The notes: generated from the letters alone by a model not told the origin. A stretch of DNA of 64,000 nucleotides from Dryas octopetala (GCA_963921425.1 OY992836.1:7579825-7643824); one strand, 5' to 3'. Shown: positions 1-13,617, numbered from the stretch's first letter. Made by a program: numbers and translations.

Positions 1-113
1 TATTCATTATAATCTGTATAGAGATTCTTCTGATACAACTGAAGTTGCTGGGAGATCTGCCATTAGTTTATGACCTCTTTATGGTGAAAAAAAAAATACT
101 CAGCATCTTTTCT

Positions 114-3100
114 CTACAGCCGCCCATACATCGACAGGAGATTCCTCAGTTGCAAAGCTTCAGTCTCCAAGTTATCAAAGCTCATGGAACTTGGTATCCT
201 CCAACCCCAATTTCCAACCTGTGCAAAGAAACAAAGAAACAAAGATGTCATTGATATCCCAGGGAATATGTTAGGTTGCATATTCTTTGAGTTATCAAAA
301 AGAAAAAGAAAAAGAAAAGCTTCAATTTTCTGCTCGGAAGAGAATATGCATAAATACTAATTATTATGTATGTGCTAAGAATTTGGGGAGAGGTATATAT
401 TTTTAAAAAAGTCTAGAGTGTTTTCCATCTTGCCTCTCCCTTACCACCTGAGTCAAGACCCAGGAGCACAGAGATTTGGATTTTATAATTTGGCCAAGAC
501 ACCCAAGCTGCAAAAGGCTAGGATGGGAGTACCCCAACCATGCCAAAAATCCAAGTAGGCCAACCTGCATTTGACCTCTAGGGCCTTAACCAACAATGTG
601 CTGCAGATTACAAATTATCTGCATTGTGTATGAAGTTGTCATTTACCTCAGTTGCAGGAATGTTCATCCTGGCAGAACTTCCTAACTTAAGAATATCTTG
701 CAAAGGTATGACTGCAGTTTGGGCCACAGAAGAAAATGCAGCCTTCATGAGTGCCCATGAGATATCATCTTCTTCATTAATTGAAAGATAATTCAGGACC
801 TGATATAACAATAAAAATTGTATAGAAGCACAAAGAAGTTAAATCTTTGTTTAATGTGTAACATGAAATTAAATATGCTAGTGAGAAATTTACACATGAA
901 ACTACATATGCTAGTGAGAGATGTATACAAATTATTAAAATTAAAAAAAGAACCCACATTGGACTTCTCTCCTTGATCCAAAACATCCCACCAACCTCGA
1001 GTCTATAATACAAACAAATAAACCATTAGCAAGCTTCATTTAAAATCTGAATGAAAAATAATAATTCAGATGTCAGGGGTCAGGGGTCAGGGGATCGGAA
1101 CAACCACTGCAGTGATCCACCAGGTATAATTTAGCAATAGAAAGAAAACCAACATATCTTAGTGGAACAAAGGTCTCGGTTATTATCTAAAAACAGATTG
1201 AAAGAAGCAGTATTGCACCATAAGAGGAAGAACCTAGCAACAGATTGAAAGAAGCCCATGGATGGATGAATTTTACCGTGTCATTATCATGAGTTCCAGT
1301 GTAAACAACTTGATTGCACTCATGATTATGAGGTAAATGAGGGTTAACAGCATCACTTCCAAAACCTAGAAAAAACATTTACGGAACAGGGCAAGAACAT
1401 CATGTCATTTAAACATAAGGTTATTTCTCAAAGCTAATTATATAAAGTACAGTACGTGTACTAAATTAGCAAGAAGTCATTACCAAACTGAAGGACAGCC
1501 ATTCCGGGTGCCCCGATGGATTTCCTGAGCTGAATTACATCCTCAGTGATAACTCCCTGTCATGCAGCGTAGAGGAGATGAGAACATATCAAGCAACCCG
1601 ATGGATTTCACAATGATCATCAATTGTTATAATAGCAAAGCATTTGAATCCAGACAAATTACTGAGGACCAGTCATAAAGAAGACAGTAATATTGTAATA
1701 AGTTTTCCCAATCTTATCATTGCCTCTAACTATTACAATTAATTTTCATAGCACCAGAACTGTGCAAGTAGTAACCCAACTATAATCTTTCCATCATATG
1801 CTAATGAGAAATTTGGGACAACAAATGCTACCCAACTGAAAAAACAAAAAGGAAACATGATGCTTGAAAGGTGGCATCTTAAAGGTCGCATAAATCATCA
1901 AGTTAGTGGCCAACATTTGTTTGAAACTTGTGTATCTAATTGCTAGCAAGTACCATGATGCAACCAAAAATTCACGTATCAAGACAAAGAGGGGTAGCAA
2001 AGAATTAAGTCTTCAAATTAGCTAAAACATACCAAATCTTCAGCTATTATATTAGTCTTCCCAACTGCTCTGGTTATGGCATCAAAAAAGACTTTTCCAG
2101 GTCCTGCCTACCATCATTAAAAGAAAGAAGAAGTTTCAGATAGGATGATGGGATAATCACAGAATTGTAACTAGGTCTAAATTATTGAAACCTGACCTTC
2201 CATCGTCCAACCAATGCAACTTTTGCTTCTGTGCACACACCATATATTAGTGTTATAACAGCATTGATATGCTACAAGCAACAAGCATACGAAATCCGAT
2301 TTACAATTTTCTCACCAGAAGGAACAGCCCAATATCCAGCAAGTCCTCTAAAGTGGTCTATCCTGAACTCATCATATATATTCTGTGCTCTTCGTATGCG
2401 ACGTATCCACCATGAAAATCCTTCTTTCTCCATCGCTTTCCAATCATATAGAGGGCTTTAAGTCAAATGTTGGTTTATTAGTAAGCTCATTGGTATAGCA
2501 AGCCGACCACAAAACACATTTGAACTCTTGAAGCATTATGCATGAGTTGTACAAACCTGCCCCATAGCTGACCAGTTTCACTGAACGCATCAGGGGGAAC
2601 TCCACCAACTAGAACAGGAAAACCATTTTTATCCTGCATGATTAATATATGATCAGTAACTGGAACCTGGTACAGGATTCTTTGGAAGTGAAATTATTAA
2701 CACGTCCCTTTATCCACTAAGACAGTACTCACCAGACAAAATTGTTTTTTATTGGCCCAAACATCTGCACTATGATAACCTACATAAATGGGCATGTCTC
2801 CCATAATACTAATTCCCTTCATCTGTGCATACTTGTGGACTTTCTGCCATTGTCTTTGGAACAAAAATTGTTTGGCAATGAATATATTTATCTGCACAAA
2901 TGAAAGAATTTGTGATACAAGTGGCTCCTAGAATTAAGTACATATACTATAAGAAACTATAAATCCATAAGTAATAGTCAGTCACCCAGATCTCACAAAA
3001 TGCTTTTTGCTCTGGTAAATATCTTCCAAGGCTGCAAGATGGCGATTTTTTAAAGGTTCAGGCCACTCGTACCAACTGAACGCATTTAAACTGCTGTCAA

Positions 3101-5158
3101 TTGCAGCAAAATAAGCTGCATCTTCAAGCCAGCCTACAAAATTTTGAAACAAGAATCACATGCGAAAGAGGGACAAATGTCCACACACTGCACGCTGAAA
3201 GCTGCATTTTTAGTGCATTGTATTTTCTCCAAGAACCATGTGGACGCCAAGTTGAAACAAATTCAGTAACCAAAAACTTAATATATATATATATATATAT
3301 ATTTTTTTTTCTACATAAGAACCTTAATACGTTTTTTTGAATGGTATGAAGAGGCTAGAGGCAAGCTAACACCATTATGGTGCATTTAGCGCCTGTGTGT
3401 GTATGTATATGTATGTATGCACGCATATAGTCAGCTTCTTAGACGGGATCCTACATTGCAAGATGGGATCCTGAAACACAAACATTTGAAAGCTCTCTCG
3501 CATCTGCAACGTGGGATCCTGTTTTTGAAATTTTTTATGCATGCCTGTATTCATGTATGTATATGGATATATATACATACGCATGTACATATGGATATGC
3601 ATACATTCAACTAACAAATCCCACTAAAATTAGCATTTGCCCCAATCTAAAGAGTTGTTGAACCAGAGTTACAATTTAATAGCAATTTATCTAAAATATG
3701 GTCAAATTCTAAACAAAAACTGCCACGGACATATAGATATATGAATATATTATGTGTACAAATAATAAGAAAATCTCACATGATATATCAGGGTCCCTAC
3801 GGAAATCTTCAAGCTGACTTTTAAGCGCACTTTCACTTGTAAGAAGCCTCTCTGCAGCCTGAGAAAGCACTACTAAACTATGAAAATTTTTTTGTGTTGA
3901 AAATGAAATCCGGTTACTTTGAAGAAAAGCATATATCAAAATAAATCATTTTAATAATATGTTCGCAATCAAAGTCTCATGGAACAGTCATTCAACTGTC
4001 TCAACACCCTTCAAAGAACCTCAACTGGAAACAAAAAAAATTCTGTAACAAGTTAATTTGAGAAATTCCATACGTAGTACGCTGGTGAATAGATATTTAT
4101 TGCTAGACAACACTGGCTAGCTGCAACGTTTGCTAGTTGCACCAATCATTGGCACAGTGATTAAGACTCAAAGTTAACTATCCTCTTCCTGTATTTTCCA
4201 ACTTGATGACTAGCTATCCAAGCCTTGTCTTTGATCACAATACCGACTTCAATTTCACACAGTCCAAACATCAAATATGTTGTTGGCTTTCTGAAGTGAA
4301 AGTGATTGTGAAAGAAACCTGGGATAGTTTACCTTAGCTATTAGAGGACCCTTTGTCTCAGAAACAGTTGAGTAGTTCACACGATCAGCATCACTGCAAA
4401 TGAATCAGTGACACAATAGCAATAAGACAGAGACAAACATGCCAAATGCATAAATACAAAAAATAAAAAATAACCCTCACATTCGTTTTGGAAGCTCTTC
4501 CTTTGTCAACAAGCCATCCTTAACAAGCTCCTCGAGAGATATCAAAAGAGTGTTACCACAATTCGCATCCTGGAAACGAAAATTACCCACAATTGTAGCA
4601 CATAATGAGGAAGAAAATATTGGGTTTCAAATATCAAATGAAGAAAGCTTTTTGAATTTTGATGGGGGTAATAATGGGAAGTTGTTGTAGAAGCCCAAAT
4701 GATTCCAGAGTATGAATTCGAAGCTAACAAGGAATTGGGTTAATTTGCTATACCTGTCCCGCATAAGGGGAGCCTCCCCCGTCCGGAGGAACAAGCGGAA
4801 GGACCTGCCAGAGGGAGCAACCGGCTTCGTGAAGCCAGTCAATGAAGCGAAACGCCTCGTCTCCCAAATCGCCAATGCCGTAGGGTCCGCGAAACGACGT
4901 CGGATGGAGCTGCACGCCGGCTCTTCTGCGCTCGCTCGGATCCGGCTGCGGGAACACCTCTCCGTATTGAAGAGGTAAATCCTCGCCGACTCCAACGGCG
5001 GCGGCAGGAGTCGAAACGGCGGCGTTCTTCATTCGACAGAATTGGAAGAGTGGAATTCTGGTTTTGAGTTGGAAGTGAGTGGATGAGAAGGCGGAGGATT
5101 TGCGGAGCTTCGTGGAGAGAGTGGAGGGCAGGAGTGAGAGAGAGGTAGCCACGGCCAT
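114..5158 (-). CDS. DPE1: Plastid 4-alpha-glucanotransferase (disproportionating enzyme 1), 15 exons
   Basis: GH77 D-enzyme that transfers alpha-1,4-glucan segments between malto-oligosaccharides in plastid starch metabolism. Exons in transcription order: 4754-5158, 4481-4569, 4333-4393, 3780-3858, 2997-3133, 2733-2891, 2557-2633, 2316-2455, 2197-2228, 2033-2107, 1484-1556, 1277-1365, 958-1002, 647-799, 114-218. All introns are GT-AG and phases join cleanly to 572 aa; the Arabidopsis enzyme is about 576 aa. Exon 1 carries a Ser/Thr-rich transit peptide followed by LHPTSFRGPYGIGD. GH77 hallmarks are present: RIDHFRGL (nucleophile Asp about residue 369), IIAEDLG (acid/base Glu about 416) and GTHDNDT (about 466-472). 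The last exon ends in a conserved NWGWRIPSS...YGRL tail. No frameshift or missing catalytic residue is seen, so the gene looks functional. Introns are AT-rich and short, except a 645-bp one that holds repeats. Confidence 0.98.
3284..3612. repeat. Low-complexity/MITE-like patch in DPE1 intron 4
   Basis: An (AT)n tract lies at about 3283-3302. It is followed by TATG/TGTA-rich sequence flanking three GGGATCCT motifs between about 3446 and 3520. Open frames on both strands here are artefacts of the near-symmetrical low-complexity sequence. It lies wholly inside the intron 3134-3779, so it should not affect the protein. Confidence 0.5.
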
Positions 5159-8089
5159 CAGTTAAGAGAGAGAGAGTTGCAGAGTGGATGAAGATGAAGA
5201 CGAAGATAGGCAGTGTGGCAAGGCATTACATGTGAATAGGGGGATCAGTTGCCTCTGTTCACGGAAGTCTGTATGAATCCCAAGTGCCAGGTGTTGTTTA
5301 GGTCCTCTGTTACTGTAAACACTAAACATTAGAATACAAAAAGAAAAACAAAAGGTTAATATAAGAGTCAACTAAATCATTGCTTTCTCTAAAAAGATAT
5401 CATCTAATTTTGCTACTTACCAAAATAGAAAAGGATTCTAATTTTGGCCAAATTTGACTTGGAAGATAAAAAAATATGGAAAATGCTATTTACCTTCTTC
5501 ACCAATTTTATTTTTTATTATATTTATTCCATAGTGTATTTTTATAATCGAAACTATTTATTTTGTAGATAATTATTTTTATGATCAAAACCGTAATAAG
5601 TGTTTCATTTACTTATTTACTTGTAGGCTGAATTTTTCTTTTGTGTTAATATTATGTTTATATATAAAATAATATCTTCTTAATTAAAATTTAAAATATA
5701 TGAATTTTGTATTAAGAATACACAAAATGAGGAAATGATCAAATCGGTTCCTGTAGTTATGTTTTTTTCAATTATATCTTATAGTTTTTATTTCTTTCGA
5801 ATAAGGTATTTGTAGTTAAGTTTGGTTTAAAATTAACGATAAATAAAAAAGTTAGCTAATTTGTTACATGGAAATATCGGATTGTTATGTTTTGAATCAT
5901 TTTTTTATGCATTAAATTTTCTATTTATACATTAAATAAACTTTTTATGTGTTTTTAAGTTTATTTATTATATAATGTCTATTAATAGTCTCAAAACATG
6001 GCCACATTGAAGGATCGAGCAACATGCTATCAATTCTTTTTATTAAGATAGATGAACTCGTGTTAACTTTTTTTTTTTTTTTTTTTTTTTTTTATCAATA
6101 CGAAGAAAGATTCAGATTTGAAACCTGTTTCAACATTGGAAAGAAAAATATATCTTCACCAAAAATTAGTTGATAGTTAGATGGCACATGCTATAATAGG
6201 CTTAACAAATTGTCCAAAGGGCAGATTGTCTCTGTTTCACTATGCCTCAACAACACAGTTTCATCTTGCGCTATTTCCTCCCTAAACTGGTCATCAAATT
6301 AATCAATATTTTCAGGTCCTAATTATGACAAATATGATAAATAATATAGAAAATTAGGATTAAATACTAAATATCAATAGTTTTTTAATAAAGCAGTAAG
6401 ACACTAATTTTTTTTAGTTTAGGTACTAACCTAGAGTAAAACATTTTGGATTAGGTCACAAATCAGTTTGTTATACAGTTGTGACTGTCGAACAGTTACA
6501 GTTGTAATTGTCGAATAGTCACAGTTGTGACTATTTAAAATTTATAAAAAATCAAAATTTTTAAGGGTTTCATACTTTTGATTTATGTTTGGGGGATGAA
6601 GTCCTATAACCCAAAGACTAAATATTAAAGTTTAAGGCTTGCAAATATTGAAAAAACAGTAAATCAATAAAAAAGTTATGACTGTTAGACAGTCACAGTT
6701 CGATATAACCATGTTTTTTAAAATTGGTACATAAACTGAAATTTAGTACCTAAAGTGAAATGACATAAATGTTTTAGTAGTTGAAATCAAAAAACATTAT
6801 AATTTAGTACCTAAAGTCAATGGACCTTAAATAATACTACTAGCTAGTTCTACTATATTATGCTATCTAGCTAGCATTCTACCTAAAAATGAGTAATTGA
6901 TGAGCATAATTTTTTGCTTAATTTGGTCCTACAAAATATTGACTTGGCATTTGGCAATTCACTCACAATTGAGAGTAACAATTTTTCCAAAGGCATGGCC
7001 ATGCATCTAGCTAGGCACTTTAATACAATCTCAAGCAAGCCATTGACCGTAATTTGCATGGCAGCATGGGGAACACCAAGTACATGTGCCGCATCTTCCT
7101 TTGTATCAACTCATTCTGGAATCTGGATCGTAAATTTAAAGCTAGTACATGCATGTTGTCTTCAATGGGTTTAGTAGTGTGGGGCTACATTTATACCAAA
7201 AGAAATGTGGGACTAAATCATGCATGTACTAGCATGTAGAATGACAAATTGACAGTCCCATAATAAAAGTTTAGTTTATACTTAACATTAATCATCATGG
7301 CCAAGTTGTGTTAATAATGTACAAGTGCAACCATAGGTTTCACTCTATCTTTCATATATGATGTAGAACAAATGGCAGACAAGTACATGCAAACCGCCAC
7401 AACCAAGAAGTGATACTAATTTTAGCATCAACCCGGACCATGTCAGAATTAGGGTTATGGTATACCAATTCTAAGGAAACGAATAGATGAATTCCTTCGT
7501 TCAGGGCTCAAATAAGCAATTTATTGTTTTAAATAAAGTTTCCTAATTTGTTTATGTTTGAATTTCGAACATTTATGGTTATGGAAGTATTTAAACAACC
7601 TTATAGGCTATTTGTTGATGATTTTTATCAGTTATATTCAGTAAAGTTGAGTTTCTCTCAATTCTCTGATGTGGAGTGTTGTAATGCAAATTAATGGATT
7701 GTTATTCTTTCCCTATAGCTACAAGGGATTGATAACCAAAAGCCAAAGGCACAAATAATGACAAATTTATATTTAAAACCCATAATCTTTCTTCTGTTGA
7801 TACTTGATTTCGTGTACTTTTTTTTATTTTATAAAATTATGTCATTTTACAACCCTACCTAAGACACTTATCTCCAAACAAATCGTTTTGAACATAATTA
7901 AAGATAATATCAGCAACAACAAAAATACAATTAACTACTGTTTTTAATTTGGCTACAAATCAGATATCTGTAATATATATATATATGGTTAATTTTACAA
8001 AGGATGAACTCAATGCCATTCATCCCACATCCATAATATATATATATATAATACATATATTCATCCAAACCTGCTTGAACTGGATTCTA

Positions 8090-8125
<36 letters not shown>

Positions 8126-8169
8126 CATTTTAATTAGTAATTACTATATATTCATCCCGTGGGCAGTCT
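5159..8169. other. Intergenic, DPE1 promoter side to SEP2 3' side
   Basis: A GA tract just upstream of the DPE1 start (about 5163-5174) probably lies in its 5' UTR; DPE1 and SEP2 are both on the minus strand. The rest is AT-rich. A poly-T run lies at about 6069-6092, a short imperfect repeat of a CAGTTGTGACTGTCGA-like unit at about 6474-6535 (again near 6675), and TA microsatellites at about 7971-7984, 8036-8049 and 8098-8124. No coding region with family resemblance was found. Confidence 0.6.
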
Positions 8170-8730
8170 TCAAATGTCGTCAGACCAATCAGTAAGGTCG
8201 GTCTCATAAAACAAGCCGTCCACAATTTGATCAATCAAGGAATCTATAAGCGCGTTACACCTGAGCGTGAAGATCCGACCCACTCGGGTTCGGGCGCTGC
8301 TGAGCCAAGCCGAAACCGCCGCGCAAGCCACCGCAGCCAAACAAACCCCTGCCGCCTCCTCTATCCCCTCCACCTCCATCTTCCCGAACAACGAGTTCCC
8401 CGTCACCACCTCCCTCGCCACCGTCGCCGCGAACACCACCATCGCCAGCCGCCCCGACACCGTCTCGAAATCCTCGCTCTTCTTGCAGCTCTCGATGTAC
8501 TCCGACAGCGTCCCGAAAAACGGCGACGTTTCGTCTCCACTGCTACCGTCCTTCTTCTTCACCACTCCGACTAGATCTGAGCCGTACGATCTCAGCGTGC
8601 AAAGCCGAGGCTGAAGCACGATCTTCGCGCTCTTCGCCACTTTCGGAACCGGAGCCGCCTGTTCTCCAGTTCGGACCGCCGGGTCGGGGAAGCGCCTCAG
8701 GTCGCAGCGGATCACGCAGCGCGCTGCCAT
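8170..8730 (-). CDS. SEP2: Stress-enhanced protein 2-type light-harvesting-like (LIL) protein
   Basis: Single-exon 186-aa protein of the light-harvesting-like family, thylakoid proteins induced by high light and thought to help photoprotection. I chose the ATG at 8730 (MAARCVIRCDLRR...) because it begins a typical Arg/Ser-rich plastid transit peptide in a good context (ccATGG). An in-frame ATG at 8901 would add 57 low-complexity residues. The chlorophyll-binding type motif FETVSGRLAM sits at about residues 88-97 and opens the first membrane helix (about 92-113, followed by VTGNSLF). A second Ala-rich helix follows at about 126-143. The C-terminus is highly acidic (YETDLTDWSDDI) and resembles SEP2 rather than SEP1. 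The Arabidopsis homologue is close to RKP, as here. Confidence 0.9.
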   Translation of the reverse strand: MAARCVIRCDLRRFPDPAVRTGEQAAPVPKVAKSAKIVLQPRLCTLRSYGSDLVGVVKKKDGSSGDETSPFFGTLSEYIESCKKSEDFETVSGRLAMVVFAATVAREVVTGNSLFGKMEVEGIEEAAGVCLAAVACAAVSAWLSSARTRVGRIFTLRCNALIDSLIDQIVDGLFYETDLTDWSDDI

Positions 8731-9074
8731 GGACGTTGAGGAAGAGCGAAGAAACGGTGCGGACTGAGGAATCGCTAGATTCCGAGAATCTGGGAGGGGT
8801 GGGTTTTTGAGGAATCCTTGGTGGTGGTGATCTATGAATCCACGTCTGTTGGTTTGTTGTGAGGTGGTGGGTGATGCCACTGTGGGGCCCGGTGGTGACA
8901 TGGTACCTGTTTTGCTCGATAGTGTTGTTTTCAGAGAGAAAAGGATTATTGGGTGGTGGCGCTGATGATGGCGGACTTGTCCAACGGAAGAAAAGTCGTG
9001 GCTTCTTCTTAAGTTGTTGTACGACGAAAGGAACGTTGATATTTATTGCTTTGGTGTACAGAAACCGTTGATTT
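8731..9074. other. SEP2 upstream region
   Basis: Presumed 5' UTR and core promoter of the minus-strand SEP2 gene. The SEP2 reading frame stays open to an ATG at 8901, so a longer N-terminus cannot be excluded, but its composition (Pro/Ser/His-rich) is unlike a conserved domain. No clear TATA box was found. Confidence 0.4.
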
Positions 9075-10184
9075 TAGGCTTAATTATTGATTTACCACCT
9101 AAAATTGAAACTCATTCTTATTTTACCATTGAAAGATTTTTTCTCACAGATTACCATCTGTAACTTGTATTCGTGTCTCATTTTACCTTGTTCCGTTAAC
9201 AATTCCGTTAAAAATTATGATTTAGCAGTTAATGTTGACATAACGCGCTGAATGTGCGCCACGTGTCACATCTTTACTTTTATTTTCAGATTTTTTTTAT
9301 AAACTTTAAAAATTAATTAAAAATAGTTCCGAACTCAGAAAAATACACGAAAAATTCCTACGGACTCGTCTTAACTAGCAATAATTTACAATCAGGTTAA
9401 ATTACCAGTTTGCCCTCTAAAAATTTCCAAAAAAATTAGAAAGTCCAAATTTATTTCTAAAAAATTAAAATAAATTTCCCTCTATTAAACAAATTATAGA
9501 ATTTTCGTAAAATCTTGGACAAATTCTCAAAAATATTTTGGAAATTACCAAAAGTCTATTTTAGAGAATTATTTCGAGACTTTACAGAAATTCTAGAATT
9601 TTTCTAGAATTTATTTTATAGGAAAATTTATTTTCCTCTAAGACTGAGAGGTCTTTTGGGTAGCAAGTGTCCATGAGAAAGGTATTGTTAGTTTTTAGAA
9701 GACTAACGGTGTAGACCTCATATTTTTTGGAGTTCAAGAGATTATCTTATGAATTTCCAAAGAGTTTAGAGTATTTTAATTTTCTACAAATAAATTTAGA
9801 CTTTCCAAATTTTTTGGAAATTTTTAGAGGGAAAATTGGCATTTTGACCCCATAGTAAATTAGTACTAGTCAACACAAGTCAATAGGAATTTTTCGTGTA
9901 TTTTTCTAAGTTCAGAGCTATTTTTAATTAATTTTCAAAGTTTATAAAAATAAAAAAATAAAAAAAAATAAAAAATACAAGAAAAGATGTGACACGTGGC
10001 GCACATCCAGCGCGCCACGTCAGCATTAACGGCTAGATTATCATTTTTAACGGAATTGTTGATGAAACAAGGTAAAATGGGACACGGATATAAGTTACAG
10101 GTGGTAATCTGAGACAAAAAAACTTTCAGGTGCCAAAGTGAGAATGAGTTACAGTTTTGGGTGATAAATCGATAATTAAACCTT
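9075..10184. mobile_element. Near-complete foldback (long inverted repeat) transposable element
   Basis: The left end (TAGGCTTAATTATTGATTTA, from 9075) pairs with the right end near 10184, and the complementarity continues inward for about 0.5 kb per arm to a small loop near 9600-9680. Conserved stretches include GCGCCACGTGTCACATCTT in the left arm and its complement near 9985-10005. No transposase is encoded. The outer part resembles the half-element at 28560-28830 (CCACGTCAGCATT, then ...GAGACAAA..AAAGTTCAGG..). I could not settle a target-site duplication. Confidence 0.8.
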
Positions 10185-11688
10185 AATTGTATCCCAAAAC
10201 TGTACTGGTTGGTCGCCACCCTTTGGGTTTGGATTCAATTTTAAATACACGTATTGTAAATTGTAATGAGAAATTCAACTTTTGTTTTTTTGGCCGCAAT
10301 GAGAAATTGAACTTAATCGCCTACTTTTTTGAACAACCTTTTAGAGATATTTAAGTTTGACTTAAAAAAAAAAAGTTTTTAAATACAGATAAACAATATT
10401 TTTAAATTTATAATAAAATTATTTTATTAAGTGTCACGTCAGAATATTACTTTTGTCTTCTAAAATTAGAATTTGTGACTCTCTAAATTGCACTTTCCTA
10501 ATTTTTAAGTTAAATATTTTCATTTAAGATAACTAATATTATTTAATTAAGAGTAGATTTCATAAGATTGAGTAGAAATTAATTTAGGCATAGATTTGAA
10601 GTTGAATTATAATTAAACACGTTTTACAATTGTGAGTGAAGAAAGATTTAATAAGTTTATTTATACATTTCCCATTTTCTTGTGTCTTGGTTGATCATGT
10701 CTATTCAGGTGGTTTATTATTATAGTGCCTAATTTTAAACCCCCTAATCACCTAAAAAATTTGCCTAAACCCTTACTCATCTAGAATCTCTTTCAAAATC
10801 CCCTATAACTTATAATCATAAATTACCTTTCTGACGCGCGCTGACGCATGCTGACACGTGCTGACATCACTGTAACTAAATTTTGGTGAAACAGTTTTTT
10901 TTTTTTTGAATTTAAGTTTTTGCTAAAACTCAATATTTCGCTAAAACTAAAATCAAACATTGAAATTGAATTTCATTACACTAAAATTGAATTTCAAGAA
11001 TTCAGTTACACTGAAACTGAATTTCAGAAATTTAGTTAGGAATTCACTTACTGAAACTGAATTAAGTAATGAAACAATTACACCTTGACTAAAATGCAAT
11101 TACACATTAATTAAAAAATAATTACACCTTCACTAAAACAATTACACTTCAGTAAAACAGTTACACCTTTACTGAATTTCGTTTCACTAAAAAGAACACA
11201 ACAACCTTATCAAAAAAAAAAAAAAAAAACAACAACAATACAACAAGCCATCGAGATGAGAGGAGTAGCCAACACATCAAGCCATCGATGTGAGCCTACC
11301 AAACAACTATAGACTAAATTCAGTTTCAGTCTAAATTCAATTTCAGTGAATTCAGTTTCATTGCATTCATTAAATTCAAATTCAGTTCACTGAATGCACT
11401 GAAACTGAATTCAATGAAATTGAATTTAGTGAAGCTGAAACCTTAGACAATGTCGTCCGATCACCTCACGTGCAACGAGTGCACAACAGTCGCCACTGTC
11501 TCGATCTGTTTCTACCTGCAAATTTGATTCATCAGATTTTAGAACCATAATTTCATTCAAAATTCATTTAAAACTCATGTTTCACGAACTGAAACTGTTT
11601 AATCAATAAATGAAGTAAATTTGTATATACTTATAAATCAATTAAAAAACCCACATTTCTATCCGATTTATAACAAATTCAATTAAAA

Positions 11689-11757
11689 CAGATTCACAAA
11701 TTATACATTTCACAAACAGATTCACAAATTATACATTTCACAAACAGATTCACAAAT
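11689..11757. repeat. 28-bp tandem repeat, about 2.5 copies
   Basis: A unit beginning CAGATTCACAAATTATAC repeats at 11689 and 11717, with a third partial copy at 11745. Copies are essentially identical, so the expansion is young. Confidence 0.85.
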
Positions 11758-12363
11758 CAATTTCAAATTAGGACTTTTGAAATTCAATGCAATTGAACCA
11801 AAATTTGTATACCCGTAGAGAGAGACTGTCAAGGGGAGAAGAATGAGACTGGAACCACTTCAATTCGCCGTCGGAATCTCCGGCAACGGCGACGATAAGT
11901 CTCAGACCTTCTCGGTGTCGATTTGCCGTCCATGGTGGTCAGTTGGAGAATCGGAGACCACCATCACACTCACCACGTGGAGAGGAAGCTTTTGGAAGTG
12001 GAGAGCGGCTGCGACGTCGCCGGAATCTCGAAGTCACCGCCAGAGATGACGATCAGACTTCGGGTTGCATTTGGGTTTCTGTGGATTTTATGGGAAAGAA
12101 AAGGCCATGGATAGATAGAGGAGGAAGAGGCGAGAAGAACCCAACCGGTCCGACACCTCGTCGTCGCCAGAATTGACGGATCGCCGGCGAGGGAGCTCGG
12201 GTTTGCCTAGACCGATTCGGCGTCGATGTTATGTTTCGCAGAGAGTGGAGGGCAAGGAGAGGAAGAGGAAGGAGAGGCGAGTGTGATGGGACCGGTATCG
12301 CCGGCAACCGTCGCCAGACGGCGGCGCACGTGCCGGCGACAGCAGCAGGGAGAGAGGCGCACA

Positions 12364-12367
<4 letters not shown>

Positions 12368-12428
<61 letters not shown>
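12368..12428. repeat. (GA)n microsatellite, about 30 units
   Basis: An uninterrupted GA run of about 61 bp. Reading through it creates spurious Arg-Glu or Ser-Leu repeat frames on both strands. Confidence 0.97.
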
Positions 12429-12429
<1 letters not shown>

Positions 12430-13617
12430 ACCCATAAATGGAAAATGAAAATGAAAAAAGAGGTAAAACTGGAAAATTAAAAGATGGGGAGTCAAACTTG
12501 GCTAGGTATTCGTTGACTAGGGGGTTTAGAAAAATATTAAGTGTAAGATTGGGGGTTATATGAGAGGTAGATTTTGGGTGGAGGTTATGAGAGATTTTAT
12601 CTCTAACTATGGAGTTTATAATTATTATCAATGTACGGGCTTACTTTTCTAGTTGAAGGCATTCTTGGATGGATAGTGGTAAGGATACTGAAACCCAAGC
12701 CTTATCAGGAAGGTATATACCAAAAAAACATCGGATGGAATTAAAGAATGTTTTGACTAACTTCATCTATAGGATTATTGCACTATAAAAAAATTATATT
12801 TTAAGCTAAATTAAATTTGAACATAGCAAAAGAATTAATTGGGCCTCTGCGTGCATTAGCAATTTCGTTGGCCATGAATATGTGCTGTGGGCTGGATGTG
12901 CTCCAGCCCACCCTAATATATATATATATATATATATTTAAGCTATGTATGTATTCAGGCTATTTAGTCCACAGCCCAACCCAATTAAAAAAGACAAAAC
13001 ACTTACACACATTCGGCCACTACCCACCTTAATTTTTGGTTTTAAAAAGCTATGTATTGAAGCCCACTGCTCACAACCCACCCAAATTAAAAAGGAGAAA
13101 ACAAGGAAACATCACCCCAACATATTGTCAATCATCACAGAGACAGAAAAGAGCAAACAGCCAAAACTTTCTTCTTTTGTCTCTATCGCTAACACGCAGT
13201 GGGCTGTGGCCCCAATCTCTCTAGTGTTCTGCATCTGCTCTCACGTGCCTTTCTCTGCAAGTGCAACAATCAACATATTCTCTTGCCTCTTGGTATTTAT
13301 AATTTCTAAGACTATTATATTTTTTTGTTTTTAAATTTAATTTAGATTTAAATATTTGAGCATTGGAGTTGAATTTAGATTTTTATTCTATTATTAGGAA
13401 TTTAATTTAAGGTGTGAATTTAGTTATTTAGGGATTAAATTATGCATATATTGAGACTCAATTGAATTTACAAAGTATTATGGAATGTGTATTTTAGTAT
13501 TTATCAATTTCGGGATTTGATTTAGGGATTTTCATTTTAGCATATCCTTACATATCATGTTTATAATATATGGTAAATAGGTTTTAGTTTATTATGTCGG
13601 AGTCGAATCATTAACAA

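Larger units (their letters stand above)
10185..12849. other. Repeat-derived intergenic DNA with no supported gene
   Basis: AT-rich at first. About 10990-11430 is dense in degenerate ACTGAATTTCAG-like repeats in both orientations. A GC-rich block spans about 11840-12360. About 10740 (AAACCCCCTAATCACC) and about 12510-12530 (complement of AAACCCCCTAGTCAACG) look like weak inverted ends, so 10.7-12.6 kb may be one old long-TIR element. Open frames through the GC-rich/GA part have microsatellite composition and no family resemblance. Confidence 0.45.

Noticed and set aside
4627..4995. Frames opposite and overlapping DPE1 exon 1
   Set aside because: Shadows of the conserved exon. The true frame has family motifs and splice sites.
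11689..11757. Possible CRISPR-like short repeats
   Set aside because: Only 2.5 contiguous copies with no spacers, in a plant nuclear genome; a simple tandem repeat.
12053..12631. Open frames across the GA run
   Set aside because: Ser-Leu and Arg-Glu dipeptide runs are translations of (GA)n; the flanking parts lack conserved motifs.
10740..12640. Complete long-TIR transposon
   Set aside because: The suggested ends (AAACCCCCTAATCACC and the complement near 12520) match too weakly and no TSD was found, so it is described only as repeat-derived DNA.
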